From contig OX638332.1 of assembly GCA_951812735.1 (NCBI GenBank), positions 1,062,732 to 1,126,731 on the forward strand: 64,000 nt of DNA, read 5' to 3'. Position 1 is the stretch's first letter. Every line of letters begins with the position of its first letter. This DNA is from Candidatus Dadabacteria bacterium. GTDB taxonomy: Bacteria; Desulfobacterota_D; UBA1144; Nemesobacterales; Nemesobacteraceae. Position numbers and translations under genes: made by a program. The notes under the pieces are model-generated. The model saw only the letters and a program-made list of their open reading frames with translations. It did not search any database and was not told the origin of the DNA. This document shows positions 8,684 to 16,375 of this stretch, one piece after another.

Positions 8684-10276
8684 TTATCCTCCCCGGGGAA
8701 AGAGGTTCTTGTTGGGTGAGATTTTGGAGTTTTCCCGAAGGTTCTCAAGCAGCCCTTCGATCACGCGGGCCTTTCGCGCCGAGACCTCACGCCGCCTGAA
8801 GGAATCCTTCTCAAGCCCGAAGGCACCGCTGTCAACGGACTTTGTGTTCGCAAGCGACACTATGTAGAAAGTCTCCCCAGACCTGTAAACGCGATCTGGG
8901 GTCGACCGGTTGCTTCTGAGCCCGAAGACGTCGGAGACGAAATCCCCGGATTCGGCCCCTAGAGGATTCTCAGCCCTTGTGAAAAAACCGGTCTCCTCAA
9001 CGAAAAGACCCAGAGACTTTGCGGCCGCAGCAAAACTCTTGCCCGAGGCTTTTATCTTTCCGAGATTGTCCCCTGCGGCTTCCCTTGCACTCTCGACGGC
9101 CTTTTCCCTTTTAAGGGCCCCGAGAATCTCCCCGCGCACGGACTCAACCGCTGAGCGCTTTGAGGGCTCAACGCCGGTCACTTCGAAAAACCAGGTAAAA
9201 TCCTGAAGAACCACGTTTGAAAGCCTTTTTTTCTTAACGGAAAAAGCCTCTCTTCTTATGGCACCGGGAACGTCTCCGCTCACGCCCCCGAGAGTAAACC
9301 CAGCGGTTTCCCGCACATCAAGAGAGCTTTTTTCGGAAAGAAGGTCGGAGAAGGAGCGTTTTTTGCGGAGGAACTCATCAAGGAACCGGTCGTAAAGAAG
9401 CTGGGACTTGCCCTCGATGAGCTGCTTTTTTATCTCCGGCTTCACTTCATCAAAAGGTTTCGGGGTCCCTTCGGAAGCAAATTCTTCCGGGTAAGTCCTG
9501 TAGTAAGCCTCGATTTCCTCATCGGAGACCTCAGCATCCGCGGCAAAATCCCCGGGAGCAAGCTTTACGTAGCGCGCCTTTCTTTTCTCGGGTTCCCAGA
9601 AAAGATCAGTGTTTTCTTTGTAATACCGGGCTATTTCCTCTTCGCTTGCCCCCTGCCCCTCAAGGTAGTCTTCGGCCGCAAACGAGACGTAGTGGAGATC
9701 GATTTTCTCTTCGCGAGTTCTGTAGATGCTTAAAAGCTCCTCGTCGCTTGCCGTTACCGAACTGTCAACGACCGAAACAAGTTTAGCCACCAGGAGATCC
9801 TCCCTGTAGGAATCCTCAAAATCCTTTACGGTGCGGTTAAGTCCCCTTGAAATAAAATCCCTGTAGCGCTCAAAACCGACGAAAGCGCCGTCTATCTGGA
9901 AACCGGGATCGTTTCTTATAGCGTCTGAGAGCTCCTCCTGGCTTACCCTGATTCCGAGCTCGTCCGCCTTCTGGGCAAGCAGCTTCTTGTTGACCAGCGA
10001 GTCGATCACGGAAAAGTTCACATATTCCTGAAGCTCATCCGAAATTTCCTGGTCGCTCTGGCGCAGGCGGTCAAGCATCGAGTCCCTCAGGTTATAGAAC
10101 TGCGCGGTGGAAACCTTATCCCCGTTCACCTCGACCGCAATTCCGCCGCTTGGGCCCCGCCCTCCGATACTTATTCCTCCCACGTATCCGAAACCGATAA
10201 CGAAGGTAAAGGCAAGCAGGAGAAGCAGCCCCCTTGTGAGAAGATTCTGCTTGTTTTTTATGATATCAAACGGCAA
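8684..10276 (-). CDS. PpiD/SurA-type membrane-anchored periplasmic chaperone
   Basis: 530 residues. One N-terminal transmembrane anchor (about 14-35, with FDIIKNKQNLLTRG before it) is followed by a SurA_N-like chaperone module: VNGDKVSTAQF, then LVNKKLLAQKADELGIRVS and the PGFQIDGAFVGFERYRDFI motif typical of PpiD. A second ppiD-like helical region follows (about residues 220-300). I cannot find a parvulin rotamase block, so it probably acts as an inner-membrane-tethered chaperone at the Sec exit rather than as an active PPIase. It lies upstream of smc in the same direction, with a hairpin directly after its stop. Confidence 0.82.
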   Translation of the reverse strand: MPFDIIKNKQNLLTRGLLLLLAFTFVIGFGYVGGISIGGRGPSGGIAVEVNGDKVSTAQFYNLRDSMLDRLRQSDQEISDELQEYVNFSVIDSLVNKKLLAQKADELGIRVSQEELSDAIRNDPGFQIDGAFVGFERYRDFISRGLNRTVKDFEDSYREDLLVAKLVSVVDSSVTASDEELLSIYRTREEKIDLHYVSFAAEDYLEGQGASEEEIARYYKENTDLFWEPEKRKARYVKLAPGDFAADAEVSDEEIEAYYRTYPEEFASEGTPKPFDEVKPEIKKQLIEGKSQLLYDRFLDEFLRKKRSFSDLLSEKSSLDVRETAGFTLGGVSGDVPGAIRREAFSVKKKRLSNVVLQDFTWFFEVTGVEPSKRSAVESVRGEILGALKREKAVESAREAAGDNLGKIKASGKSFAAAAKSLGLFVEETGFFTRAENPLGAESGDFVSDVFGLRSNRSTPDRVYRSGETFYIVSLANTKSVDSGAFGLEKDSFRRREVSARKARVIEGLLENLRENSKISPNKNLFPRGG

Positions 10277-10428
10277 CGGGATTTTCCTTGGAAAAACGAA
10301 TAAACTCTATACGAGGCGGCATCAACTTTCAAGCTGCCCGCAGGGGCCGTACCAGTCCCTCGGCTTGACACTGATAAGGCGCTTAAATAGCTTACAGGTG
10401 AAATGCCCGGGGGCATAACGAAACTCAG

Positions 10429-11382
10429 ATGATAACAGCACTTGGCGGCGGAAGCGGAGCCGCGAAATTCCTTAAGGGACTCACGGGGGTAATTCCCCCA
10501 TCGGAACTCACCGTAATAGTGAACACGGCGGATGACATGGACCTCTACGGAATGAGGGTCTCTCCGGACATAGATACCATAATCTACAGGCTTTCGGGAA
10601 GCATAGATGAAAAAAAGGGGTGGGGACTTCGCGACGATACGTTCGAAGTTCTGAGCGCTGCCGCGAGGTTCGGCTTTCCGACGTGGTTTGGCCTCGGCGA
10701 CAGGGATCTCGCCACTCACCTGTTCAGAAAAGCCGTCACCGACGCGGGCGGAACCCTTAGTGAATCCACCTCCAAGATAGCACAGCGCTTCGGGCTCGGA
10801 GAAATGCGCATACTGCCCATGAGCGACGACAGGGTCGAGACATGGATAGAGACGGACCAGGGGGAGATGCATTTCCAGGAATACTATATAAAGCACGCGA
10901 TGCGCCCAGGGGTTAAAGGCGTTAACATAAAAGGCGCACGCGAAGCTTCTGCCGCTCCGCTTGTCCTCGACTCAATAGACGGCGCCGATCTTGTGATCAT
11001 ATGCCCGAGCAACCCCATAATCAGCATAGGACCCATACTCGAGATAGGGGGAGTGATGGAAAGGCTCGTTGGCGCGCCGGGACTCAAGGTGGCCATAAGC
11101 CCCCTTATGCGCGGAAAACCCCTTAAGGGTCCCGCCGACAAGCTGATGAGAGGATTGGGGATGGAGGCTTCCTCGACACAGGTGGCAAGGCTCTACGCCG
11201 ATTTTCTTGACATTCTGGTGATTGACCGCTCGGATGCGGCAGAGGCAGCTAGCATAAAATTGCTTGGAGTAAACGTTTTTGTTACGGACACGGTGATTCC
11301 CGACGAGCAAAGTTCAAAACGCCTTTCGCGGGAAATTCTTGATTTTGTGGAATCTCTGGGGCAGCGGCGCGCTTCGCCCTAG
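10429..11382 (+). CDS. cofD: CofD, 2-phospho-L-lactate transferase (coenzyme F420 synthesis)
   Basis: Transfers the phospholactyl (or PEP-derived) group from the guanylated donor to the deazaflavin Fo, giving F420-0 or its dehydro form. 317 residues, normal for the family. Signatures seen are ALGGGSGAAKFLKGL at the N-terminus, VNTADDMDLYGMRVSPDIDT, GWGLRDDTF, FGLGDRDLATH, and CPSNPIISIGPIL. The partner cofC is in the same window at 53.1 kb but not in an operon. It stands alone on the plus strand between minus-strand genes. Confidence 0.95.
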   Translation: MITALGGGSGAAKFLKGLTGVIPPSELTVIVNTADDMDLYGMRVSPDIDTIIYRLSGSIDEKKGWGLRDDTFEVLSAAARFGFPTWFGLGDRDLATHLFRKAVTDAGGTLSESTSKIAQRFGLGEMRILPMSDDRVETWIETDQGEMHFQEYYIKHAMRPGVKGVNIKGAREASAAPLVLDSIDGADLVIICPSNPIISIGPILEIGGVMERLVGAPGLKVAISPLMRGKPLKGPADKLMRGLGMEASSTQVARLYADFLDILVIDRSDAAEAASIKLLGVNVFVTDTVIPDEQSSKRLSREILDFVESLGQRRASP

Positions 11383-11389
11383 GGAGCAA

Positions 11390-12325
11390 TCAGGAATCCT
11401 CTTTTTCCCCTCTCTGGGGCTCATAGGGAATTATGCTGTAGAAAAAAAACTGAGGTATCCCCTTTACTTCCGGTGAATCACAGCTGGTACGGAGCTTTAC
11501 GCCACTGTTCATGACCACCGTGTTTATGCTGTAAACCGTGGTTTCCCCCTCCACCCCGAATTCGGCCGCGGTGTAGTCCTCGCGGTCCTTCTCAAATTCC
11601 CACTTTATGTCGTAAATACCGAGTTTCCCTATCTCTTTTCTCAAAAAATAGTCAGAAACCTGCGAAGTCTGGGAAAAACAGGACCTTCCCCTGTAGCAGT
11701 CAAGAAAAATCTCGCCGCGCAGATGAGAGGAAACAACATCCTCGAGATTCTCTCCGTTTACCCTTCCGTAGTATATGCCCTCGGGAAGCATAACGATGTT
11801 GGCGGCAAAGCGGTGGGCTCCGACATGGGTAGTTCTCCACGCGCGGAGCCCCTCTTTTTTGAGAAGTTCCTTGTAAACCCCCGACCCCGCCACCGCGCAG
11901 CACCCGTCGCGGGCTCCGTGGGTGCAGACCAGAGCAAGTTTTTCTTCGCAGGAAAATTTCTCTATTTCCCCGGTCCGAACAAGTTCCCCAAGATCTACCG
12001 AGAGAAGATCCTCGTATTTCTCTATCTCGAATCTGTAGAGTTTCGGGGAAAACTCAGAACAGTGCGCGTAGTAAAAAGCGGGATTGCCCTTGCCTGGGCC
12101 CGGACCCCCTATCAACTGAATTCTGGATTCCTCAAAAGAGGAAAGGAATCCTTCAAGATGCTTCTTTACCTCCTCTGGCAGCACACTTTGCGGAAAAGCG
12201 TCTCTTTTCCATACCCCGGAGTACTCGAGCAAAAACCAGTTCTTTACCTCGAGAGCGGTTCCATAGAGATGTTCTCCGCCTTGAGAAGACATCTGGGAAC
12301 ACGTAAGCGTTTTTTTGTCGGTCAT
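11390..12325 (-). CDS. Sucrase/ferredoxin-like protein (thioredoxin-like [2Fe-2S] fold)
   Basis: 311 residues of the Suc_Fer-like family. The core motif CTHGARDGCCAVAGSGVY and the downstream THVGAHRFAANIVMLPEG match the family's cluster-binding Cys and His positions. An N-terminal CSQMSSQGGEHLYGTA segment is also typical. The biochemical role is unknown. The start ATG is preceded by a strong AGGAGG ribosome site inside the end of mltA, leaving one base between stop and start, so translation is probably coupled. It is convergent with cofD. Confidence 0.82.
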   Translation of the reverse strand: MTDKKTLTCSQMSSQGGEHLYGTALEVKNWFLLEYSGVWKRDAFPQSVLPEEVKKHLEGFLSSFEESRIQLIGGPGPGKGNPAFYYAHCSEFSPKLYRFEIEKYEDLLSVDLGELVRTGEIEKFSCEEKLALVCTHGARDGCCAVAGSGVYKELLKKEGLRAWRTTHVGAHRFAANIVMLPEGIYYGRVNGENLEDVVSSHLRGEIFLDCYRGRSCFSQTSQVSDYFLRKEIGKLGIYDIKWEFEKDREDYTAAEFGVEGETTVYSINTVVMNSGVKLRTSCDSPEVKGIPQFFFYSIIPYEPQRGEKEDS

Positions 12326-12326
12326 C

Positions 12327-13619
12327 TTATCCTCCTGGGCTCGGCCCGCCGTTTTTTTGCCTGAGTGTCACGAGAAATTCCCCCTTCGGCACCAGATAGA
12401 AGAATTTTCCCCAGTTTTTCATCACACCCGCGTGACGGGAGGCATCTTTTCCCTCCCCCCAGAAAAGATCGACGCGCCGGGCGCCCTTTATGGCTCCTCC
12501 GCTGTCGTGATTTATGACGAAGCGGGAAACCGGCTTCCATTGCGACGGCTCAACTGAAGAGGAAGTTTCAAAAACCGGGCTTTCAAATTCCATAAATGCC
12601 AGAGACCCCCTGGGGAAAAAAGCCTTGTCCGTCGCTATGGTCCGTCCGTCTATGACTTCCGTTCCAAAAGAGGTCTGGGGCTTGCCGGGAAGTCCGCGGA
12701 AGAAGATGTAGCTCGGGTTTTTGTAAAGGACCTTCATCCTCTCGGCATAGGAGAGGGATCTCAGGTGGTTTTCTATGGCCCACAGGCTCATTTTTTCCTT
12801 CGGAATCCACTCGAAAAGAAATTTCCCTATAGCCACGTAATCATGTCCGTTCTGGGCGGCGTAGCCTATGACCCGTTCTTCTCCGTCAGCGAATCTTATT
12901 TTGCCGGAGCCCTGAATCTGAAGGAAAAACGCGTCTACAGGGTCAACCCACGCGATTTCAAGTCCTTTCCCCCTGAGCCTTCCCCCGGAATCGATTTCGG
13001 TTCGGGAATAGTAGGGAACCAGCTCGGACATCCTGCCAGGGCCCCTGCGATCGACCCTGCCGTAAAGGGACTGCAACTTGCCCCGGGCGATTTTGTCCTC
13101 CTCAAGAAACGAAAATCTCTCAAACTGCTTAATAAACCTGTTTATCCCCAGGTGCACGAGGTCGCCGGGAACTCCGTAAAGGGCCTGGGTATGCTCCGGG
13201 GTCCTTGTGCGGGAGGCGGAAAGCACGGGAGAAAAGTAAGAGGTTATGAAGACTTTGCCCCAGGGCTTTCCTGGAAAGCCGTAGAAATCAAAATTCTCCT
13301 TTACCTCTTTTATGAACTCATCCTTGGTCACCCCCGCCTCGAGCCTGCCGAGAAGATAACTGAGGGCTAAAGCATAATCCCCCGAGGAGATGGTCTTCTG
13401 TCCGAAAACGAGCCGGGAATCCTTTGTTCGGGAAAGTTTCTCAATGCTTGCGCCGATAGATTCCTTCAATCCCGCGGGGAAAAGATCGTCGTCCATCTGG
13501 GGAACGACGGGAACCATGCGCATTGACTCGGGGCCTGGAACCTCGGGGGGTCTTTCGCAGGAGAGGTAGAGAAAGAGAAAAAAAGCGGCTGATAGAATAC
13601 TTGCGGTTCTTCGGTTCAT
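12327..13619 (-). CDS. mltA: MltA, membrane-bound lytic murein transglycosylase A
   Basis: Lipoprotein that cleaves the glycan strands of peptidoglycan to 1,6-anhydromuropeptides. I chose ATG 13619 because it places a lipoprotein signal peptide (MNRRTASILSAAFFLFLYLSC, lipobox LYLSC) at the front; an upstream in-frame start would bury it. MltA landmarks include VFITSYFSPVLSAS, VDPVDAFFLQIQGSG, NPSYIFFRGL and the 3D-domain block FVINHDSGGAIKGARRVDLF with the catalytic Asp. The length is about 430 residues. Confidence 0.93.
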   Translation of the reverse strand: MNRRTASILSAAFFLFLYLSCERPPEVPGPESMRMVPVVPQMDDDLFPAGLKESIGASIEKLSRTKDSRLVFGQKTISSGDYALALSYLLGRLEAGVTKDEFIKEVKENFDFYGFPGKPWGKVFITSYFSPVLSASRTRTPEHTQALYGVPGDLVHLGINRFIKQFERFSFLEEDKIARGKLQSLYGRVDRRGPGRMSELVPYYSRTEIDSGGRLRGKGLEIAWVDPVDAFFLQIQGSGKIRFADGEERVIGYAAQNGHDYVAIGKFLFEWIPKEKMSLWAIENHLRSLSYAERMKVLYKNPSYIFFRGLPGKPQTSFGTEVIDGRTIATDKAFFPRGSLAFMEFESPVFETSSSVEPSQWKPVSRFVINHDSGGAIKGARRVDLFWGEGKDASRHAGVMKNWGKFFYLVPKGEFLVTLRQKNGGPSPGG

Positions 13620-13744
13620 CTCAAGCTGTCGGTTTTTCGCAGGAAAACATACGACGCAAACGACCGTGAATGAGAATAATTTATACCCTGTTATACGCGG
13701 CTTGCGCAAAAAACCCGGGTGGCGGGAAAGAATCCTGTGTCTTT

Positions 13745-13760
13745 GACCACCGCGGTGGTC
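13745..13760. repeat. 16-bp perfect palindrome GACCACCGCGGTGGTC
   Basis: A perfect inverted repeat in the gap between mltA and the IS110 right end. It is followed on the plus strand by GGTATTTTTCC, which resembles an intrinsic terminator for plus-strand transcription, although no plus-strand gene remains upstream. It may be an operator or a relic terminator. Confidence 0.5.
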
Positions 13761-13772
13761 GGTATTTTTCCT

Positions 13773-13796
13773 AAAAGACAGGACTTCCTGTCTTTT
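13773..13796 (-). repeat. 11-bp inverted repeat across the IS110 right junction
   Basis: Arms 13773-13783 and 13786-13796 are perfectly complementary around a 2-nt centre. On the minus strand the hairpin ends in CTTTT and could stop transposase transcription. By the guide-RNA alignment the right junction core (13781-13782) lies inside it, so one arm would be flank and the other element DNA. Confidence 0.55.
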
Positions 13797-13875
13797 ATCA
13801 AGCTTAAATTTTATGTATATAGCGAATTTCTTTTTTTAAGATTTCTCCCTGGTTTTTCTTCTTTAACATTTCCTT

Positions 13876-15123
13876 CTACGTGGCATCCGGAAGAGGCTTT
13901 CTGAACTCCTTGTCAAAGAGCTCTCCTTTTTCCAGGATGACGCGGGCGACGAACAAAAGACGGTCGCACACAGTACGAACGGATCTGCAGTAACCATGAC
14001 CTTTTCCCCGAAGCTCTTCGTACCTGGCCCTGCTTACCGGATCATGCTTTACGGCTACCCCTCCCAGAACATGAAACGCGGCTGAGAGGCTCTTGCACAC
14101 AGCCCTTCGCTTTATGACCAGCTTTGTCTTGCCCGATTGTCTCGTCACCGGAGCCGTACCGCCGAGACACCGAATTGCCTCGAAGTCCCGACGGCGTACA
14201 AGGTCCCAGGCCTCGGCCACAAGCGTCGCGAGCACTACAGTCCCCACGCCCGGAATGGATCGGAGAATCTCAATATCGGTCGACCCGCCCCCCTCGGCCT
14301 TAAGCTTTTCGTTCATGGTCTCTATAATCTTATCGATAGAGTCTTTGATCTCCTTGAGCTGACGATCCGCCACCTTCAGCCGCTCAACAACCGATGTTAT
14401 ATGGAAGATGCAGCTCCGCACGGTCGCGTCGCTCACGTTTATTTCCTCGGCCCTCAGTATCTTGAGCGCCTCCTCCGCGCCAATACGCCTTACTCTGTTG
14501 CGTTTGAGAATCTTCTGCACTGTGGAGGCTCTTTTCCCCTTTGCCGCACAAGGACAAGGCATAAGCTCCCAAAGCTCCAGATGCCATGGCCTTACGGTAC
14601 TGCCGAGAAGTTCTTCAAACTGGGGGTAATACCTCCACAGCAGTGCGCGAAGACGGTTTACAAGACGCGTACGCTCCGATGTGAGCTCCTCTCTGGTTCT
14701 GTTGAACTCACGCAGAGCTATGACATCGCAGTCCTGCGGTTCGACGTAGCGGAAGTGCTTGCGGTCCGTGCGGAGCGCCGAGGCGAGAACCAAGGCGTCT
14801 TTTCTGTCATCCTTGGCTCCTGAGACGCAGAACCTGTCCCTGAAGCGGTCAAGCTGCTTCGGATTTATGGAATAAACCATAAATCCCTGTTCACAAAGAC
14901 TTTCCACCACCGGGCCTTGGTTCACCTCTATGGCCACGGCCATGTCGCAGTCCTCAGAGCCTGACACTTCCCTCATCCACTGAGACATTTCAAAAAGACC
15001 TCCTCCGGTATGCTTGAAGCTTTTTTCTCCGACGACGGAACCTTCCTGGTTGACGACGCAGACCTGGTGAGAGTTTTTCCCCCAGTCAATGCCTGCAAAA
15101 AATAGAGATTTACCATTCTTCAT
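13876..15123 (-). CDS. IS110-family DEDD transposase (bridge-RNA-guided recombinase)
   Basis: 415 residues from ATG 15123; a start at 15141 is also possible. The RuvC-like DEDD tetrad is visible: D13 (FAGIDWGKNS), E66 (AIEVN), D106 and D109 (AKDDRKDA). A coiled-coil middle follows. The C-terminal Tnp domain has LRSIPGVGTVVLATLVAE and LGGTAPVTRQSGK with the expected catalytic Ser near residue 330. The frame is intact, so the element may be active. Family knowledge: these enzymes recombine target and donor DNA held by a two-loop RNA made from the element's non-coding end. Confidence 0.95.
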   Translation of the reverse strand: MKNGKSLFFAGIDWGKNSHQVCVVNQEGSVVGEKSFKHTGGGLFEMSQWMREVSGSEDCDMAVAIEVNQGPVVESLCEQGFMVYSINPKQLDRFRDRFCVSGAKDDRKDALVLASALRTDRKHFRYVEPQDCDVIALREFNRTREELTSERTRLVNRLRALLWRYYPQFEELLGSTVRPWHLELWELMPCPCAAKGKRASTVQKILKRNRVRRIGAEEALKILRAEEINVSDATVRSCIFHITSVVERLKVADRQLKEIKDSIDKIIETMNEKLKAEGGGSTDIEILRSIPGVGTVVLATLVAEAWDLVRRRDFEAIRCLGGTAPVTRQSGKTKLVIKRRAVCKSLSAAFHVLGGVAVKHDPVSRARYEELRGKGHGYCRSVRTVCDRLLFVARVILEKGELFDKEFRKPLPDAT

Positions 15124-15149
15124 GTAAATTAATACCTTCATATGTATTC

Positions 15150-15303
15150 GGGTTTGCCGTGATGCTTGACAGAACCAGTACCGGCGCTCGATGGCGCAAA
15201 CTTCCTGTTGGGCATTTATCACGGCGCTTGACCGAGGCGCTTGTCCTGACTAGGTGCTCGATGGCACAGGTAAAATTAGGCAGCTCTCGGTCAGGCAACC
15301 TGT
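15150..15303 (-). ncRNA. Predicted IS110 bridge RNA
   Basis: Non-coding DNA upstream of the transposase folds into two similar arms. Arm 1 is closed by TGACCGAG/CTCGGTCA (15286-15293 with 15229-15236) and capped by GTGC-CATCGA-GCAC (15254-15267). Arm 2 is closed by GCCGTGAT/ATCACGGC (15218-15225 with 15156-15163) and capped by GCGC-CATCGA-GCGC (15184-15197). Both cap loops are identical while the cap stems differ but still pair. The unpaired strands hold guide-like segments that match the flanks (arm 1) and the element ends (arm 2). A TATAAT at 15310-15315 could give a 5' end near 15303. Confidence 0.8.
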
Positions 15304-15430
15304 GAATTAATTATAATTTCGATTTGATTTTTTCGCTTGATTTAAGCTTTTAGAAGGGTACTGGGTAAAATAGAAGTTCCGGGGTGATTCGGCCTCAGGA
15401 CCTGTGCTCCTCACAGTTTAGAAACAGAAA

Positions 15431-16375
15431 ATGAAGCGGAAATTTCTCGGCATAGATATAGGGGGAACCAATCTCAGGGGAAAGATCATATCCGAGGGAG
15501 GAGATGCGCTCGGGGAAAGAAAAACCCTCTCAGAGGCCCACATGGGCATCTCCAGACTCATGGAGAACCTAGCCGGTTTCATAGAAGGATTTGCCGGGGA
15601 AGAAATATCGGCAATCGGCATAGGCATACCGGGAACCGTTGACCGTCGAAACGGCACCTTAGTCCAAGCCCCGAATATAGCCAATACAAAGGATTTTCCA
15701 TTTACCGAAGCCCTTTTAGACAGAATCGGAACGAAAACCCCAGTTTTTGTTGAAAACGACGCTTCCTGCGCGGCTCTCGCAGAACACCGTGCTGGGGCGG
15801 GAAGAGGTTCAAACTCAATGGTAATGATAACCTTGGGAACCGGATTCGGAGGCGGAATAATCCTCAACGGCAGGCTCTGGTCGGGAGAAGACGGCTTCGC
15901 CGGGGAAGTGGGACACATGGCGATTGACCCGTCGGGACCCCTCTGCGCCTGCGGGGCAAGAGGCTGCGTTGAGACCTATGTTTCGCAGGTAGCGATAAAA
16001 AGAATCGTCCACGAGCACGCAGAACTCCGCGAAAAGCTCGCCGGTACAAAAAAATCGACTATCCCCGAACTCCTAGCGGAGCTTGCGCGTGAAAAAGACC
16101 GGGCGGCCATCTCCGTATGGAACGACTTCGGGACGAATCTGGGAGTGGGAATATCGATTCTCGTAAATGTTCTGGACGTAAAAACGGTGATCGTGGGCGG
16201 AGGACTCTCAGGTGCATGGGAACTTTTTATAGAGAAAACGCTTGAGGAAGCCGAAAGAAGGTGTCTTGGCGGGGCTGCCAGGGGGCTTCAGATAAAAAGA
16301 GCAGTTCTGGGAGATGACTCTGGAGTGCTTGGAGCGTGCTACATGGCTAAAAGCGGGCTTGGGGAGAGTTCCTAG
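15431..16375 (+). CDS. ROK-family sugar kinase (glucokinase-like)
   Basis: 314 residues. ROK proteins phosphorylate glucose or amino sugars with ATP, or act as repressors when they carry an HTH; no HTH is present here, so a kinase is likely. Phosphate-1 loop LGIDIGGTNLRG, GIGIPGTVDRRNG, catalytic VENDASCAALAEH, and zinc motif CACGARGCVETYVS after GHMAID are all present. It stands alone on plus DNA, just beyond the IS110 left junction, and its stop overlaps the convergent tilS stop by 4 bp. Confidence 0.9.
   Translation: MKRKFLGIDIGGTNLRGKIISEGGDALGERKTLSEAHMGISRLMENLAGFIEGFAGEEISAIGIGIPGTVDRRNGTLVQAPNIANTKDFPFTEALLDRIGTKTPVFVENDASCAALAEHRAGAGRGSNSMVMITLGTGFGGGIILNGRLWSGEDGFAGEVGHMAIDPSGPLCACGARGCVETYVSQVAIKRIVHEHAELREKLAGTKKSTIPELLAELAREKDRAAISVWNDFGTNLGVGISILVNVLDVKTVIVGGGLSGAWELFIEKTLEEAERRCLGGAARGLQIKRAVLGDDSGVLGACYMAKSGLGESS

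Larger units (their letters stand above)
13781..15362 (-). mobile_element. IS110-family insertion element with bridge-RNA end
   Basis: About 1.58 kb, one transposase gene and a long non-coding left end on the minus strand. I set the ends from four guide matches in the predicted bridge RNA. These place a CC core at both junctions: 13781-13782 on the right and 15363-15364 on the left. Subterminal 10-bp inverted copies of AAGCTTAAAT (13800-13809 and, inverted, 15340-15349) lie 13-18 bp inside the ends. It has no long terminal inverted repeats, as expected for IS110. It sits between mltA and the ROK kinase without breaking either gene. Confidence 0.85.

Noticed and set aside
10258-10896. Long minus-strand frame over cofD and its upstream region
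   Set aside because: Antisense to conserved CofD residues, no recognizable domain.
14137-14823. 228-codon plus-strand frame in the IS110 transposase
   Set aside because: Antisense to an intact DEDD transposase.
15124-15303. CRISPR-like repeats in the IS110 left end (two CATCGA hairpins)
   Set aside because: Only two copies, each in a distinct stem, and explained better as bridge-RNA cap loops.
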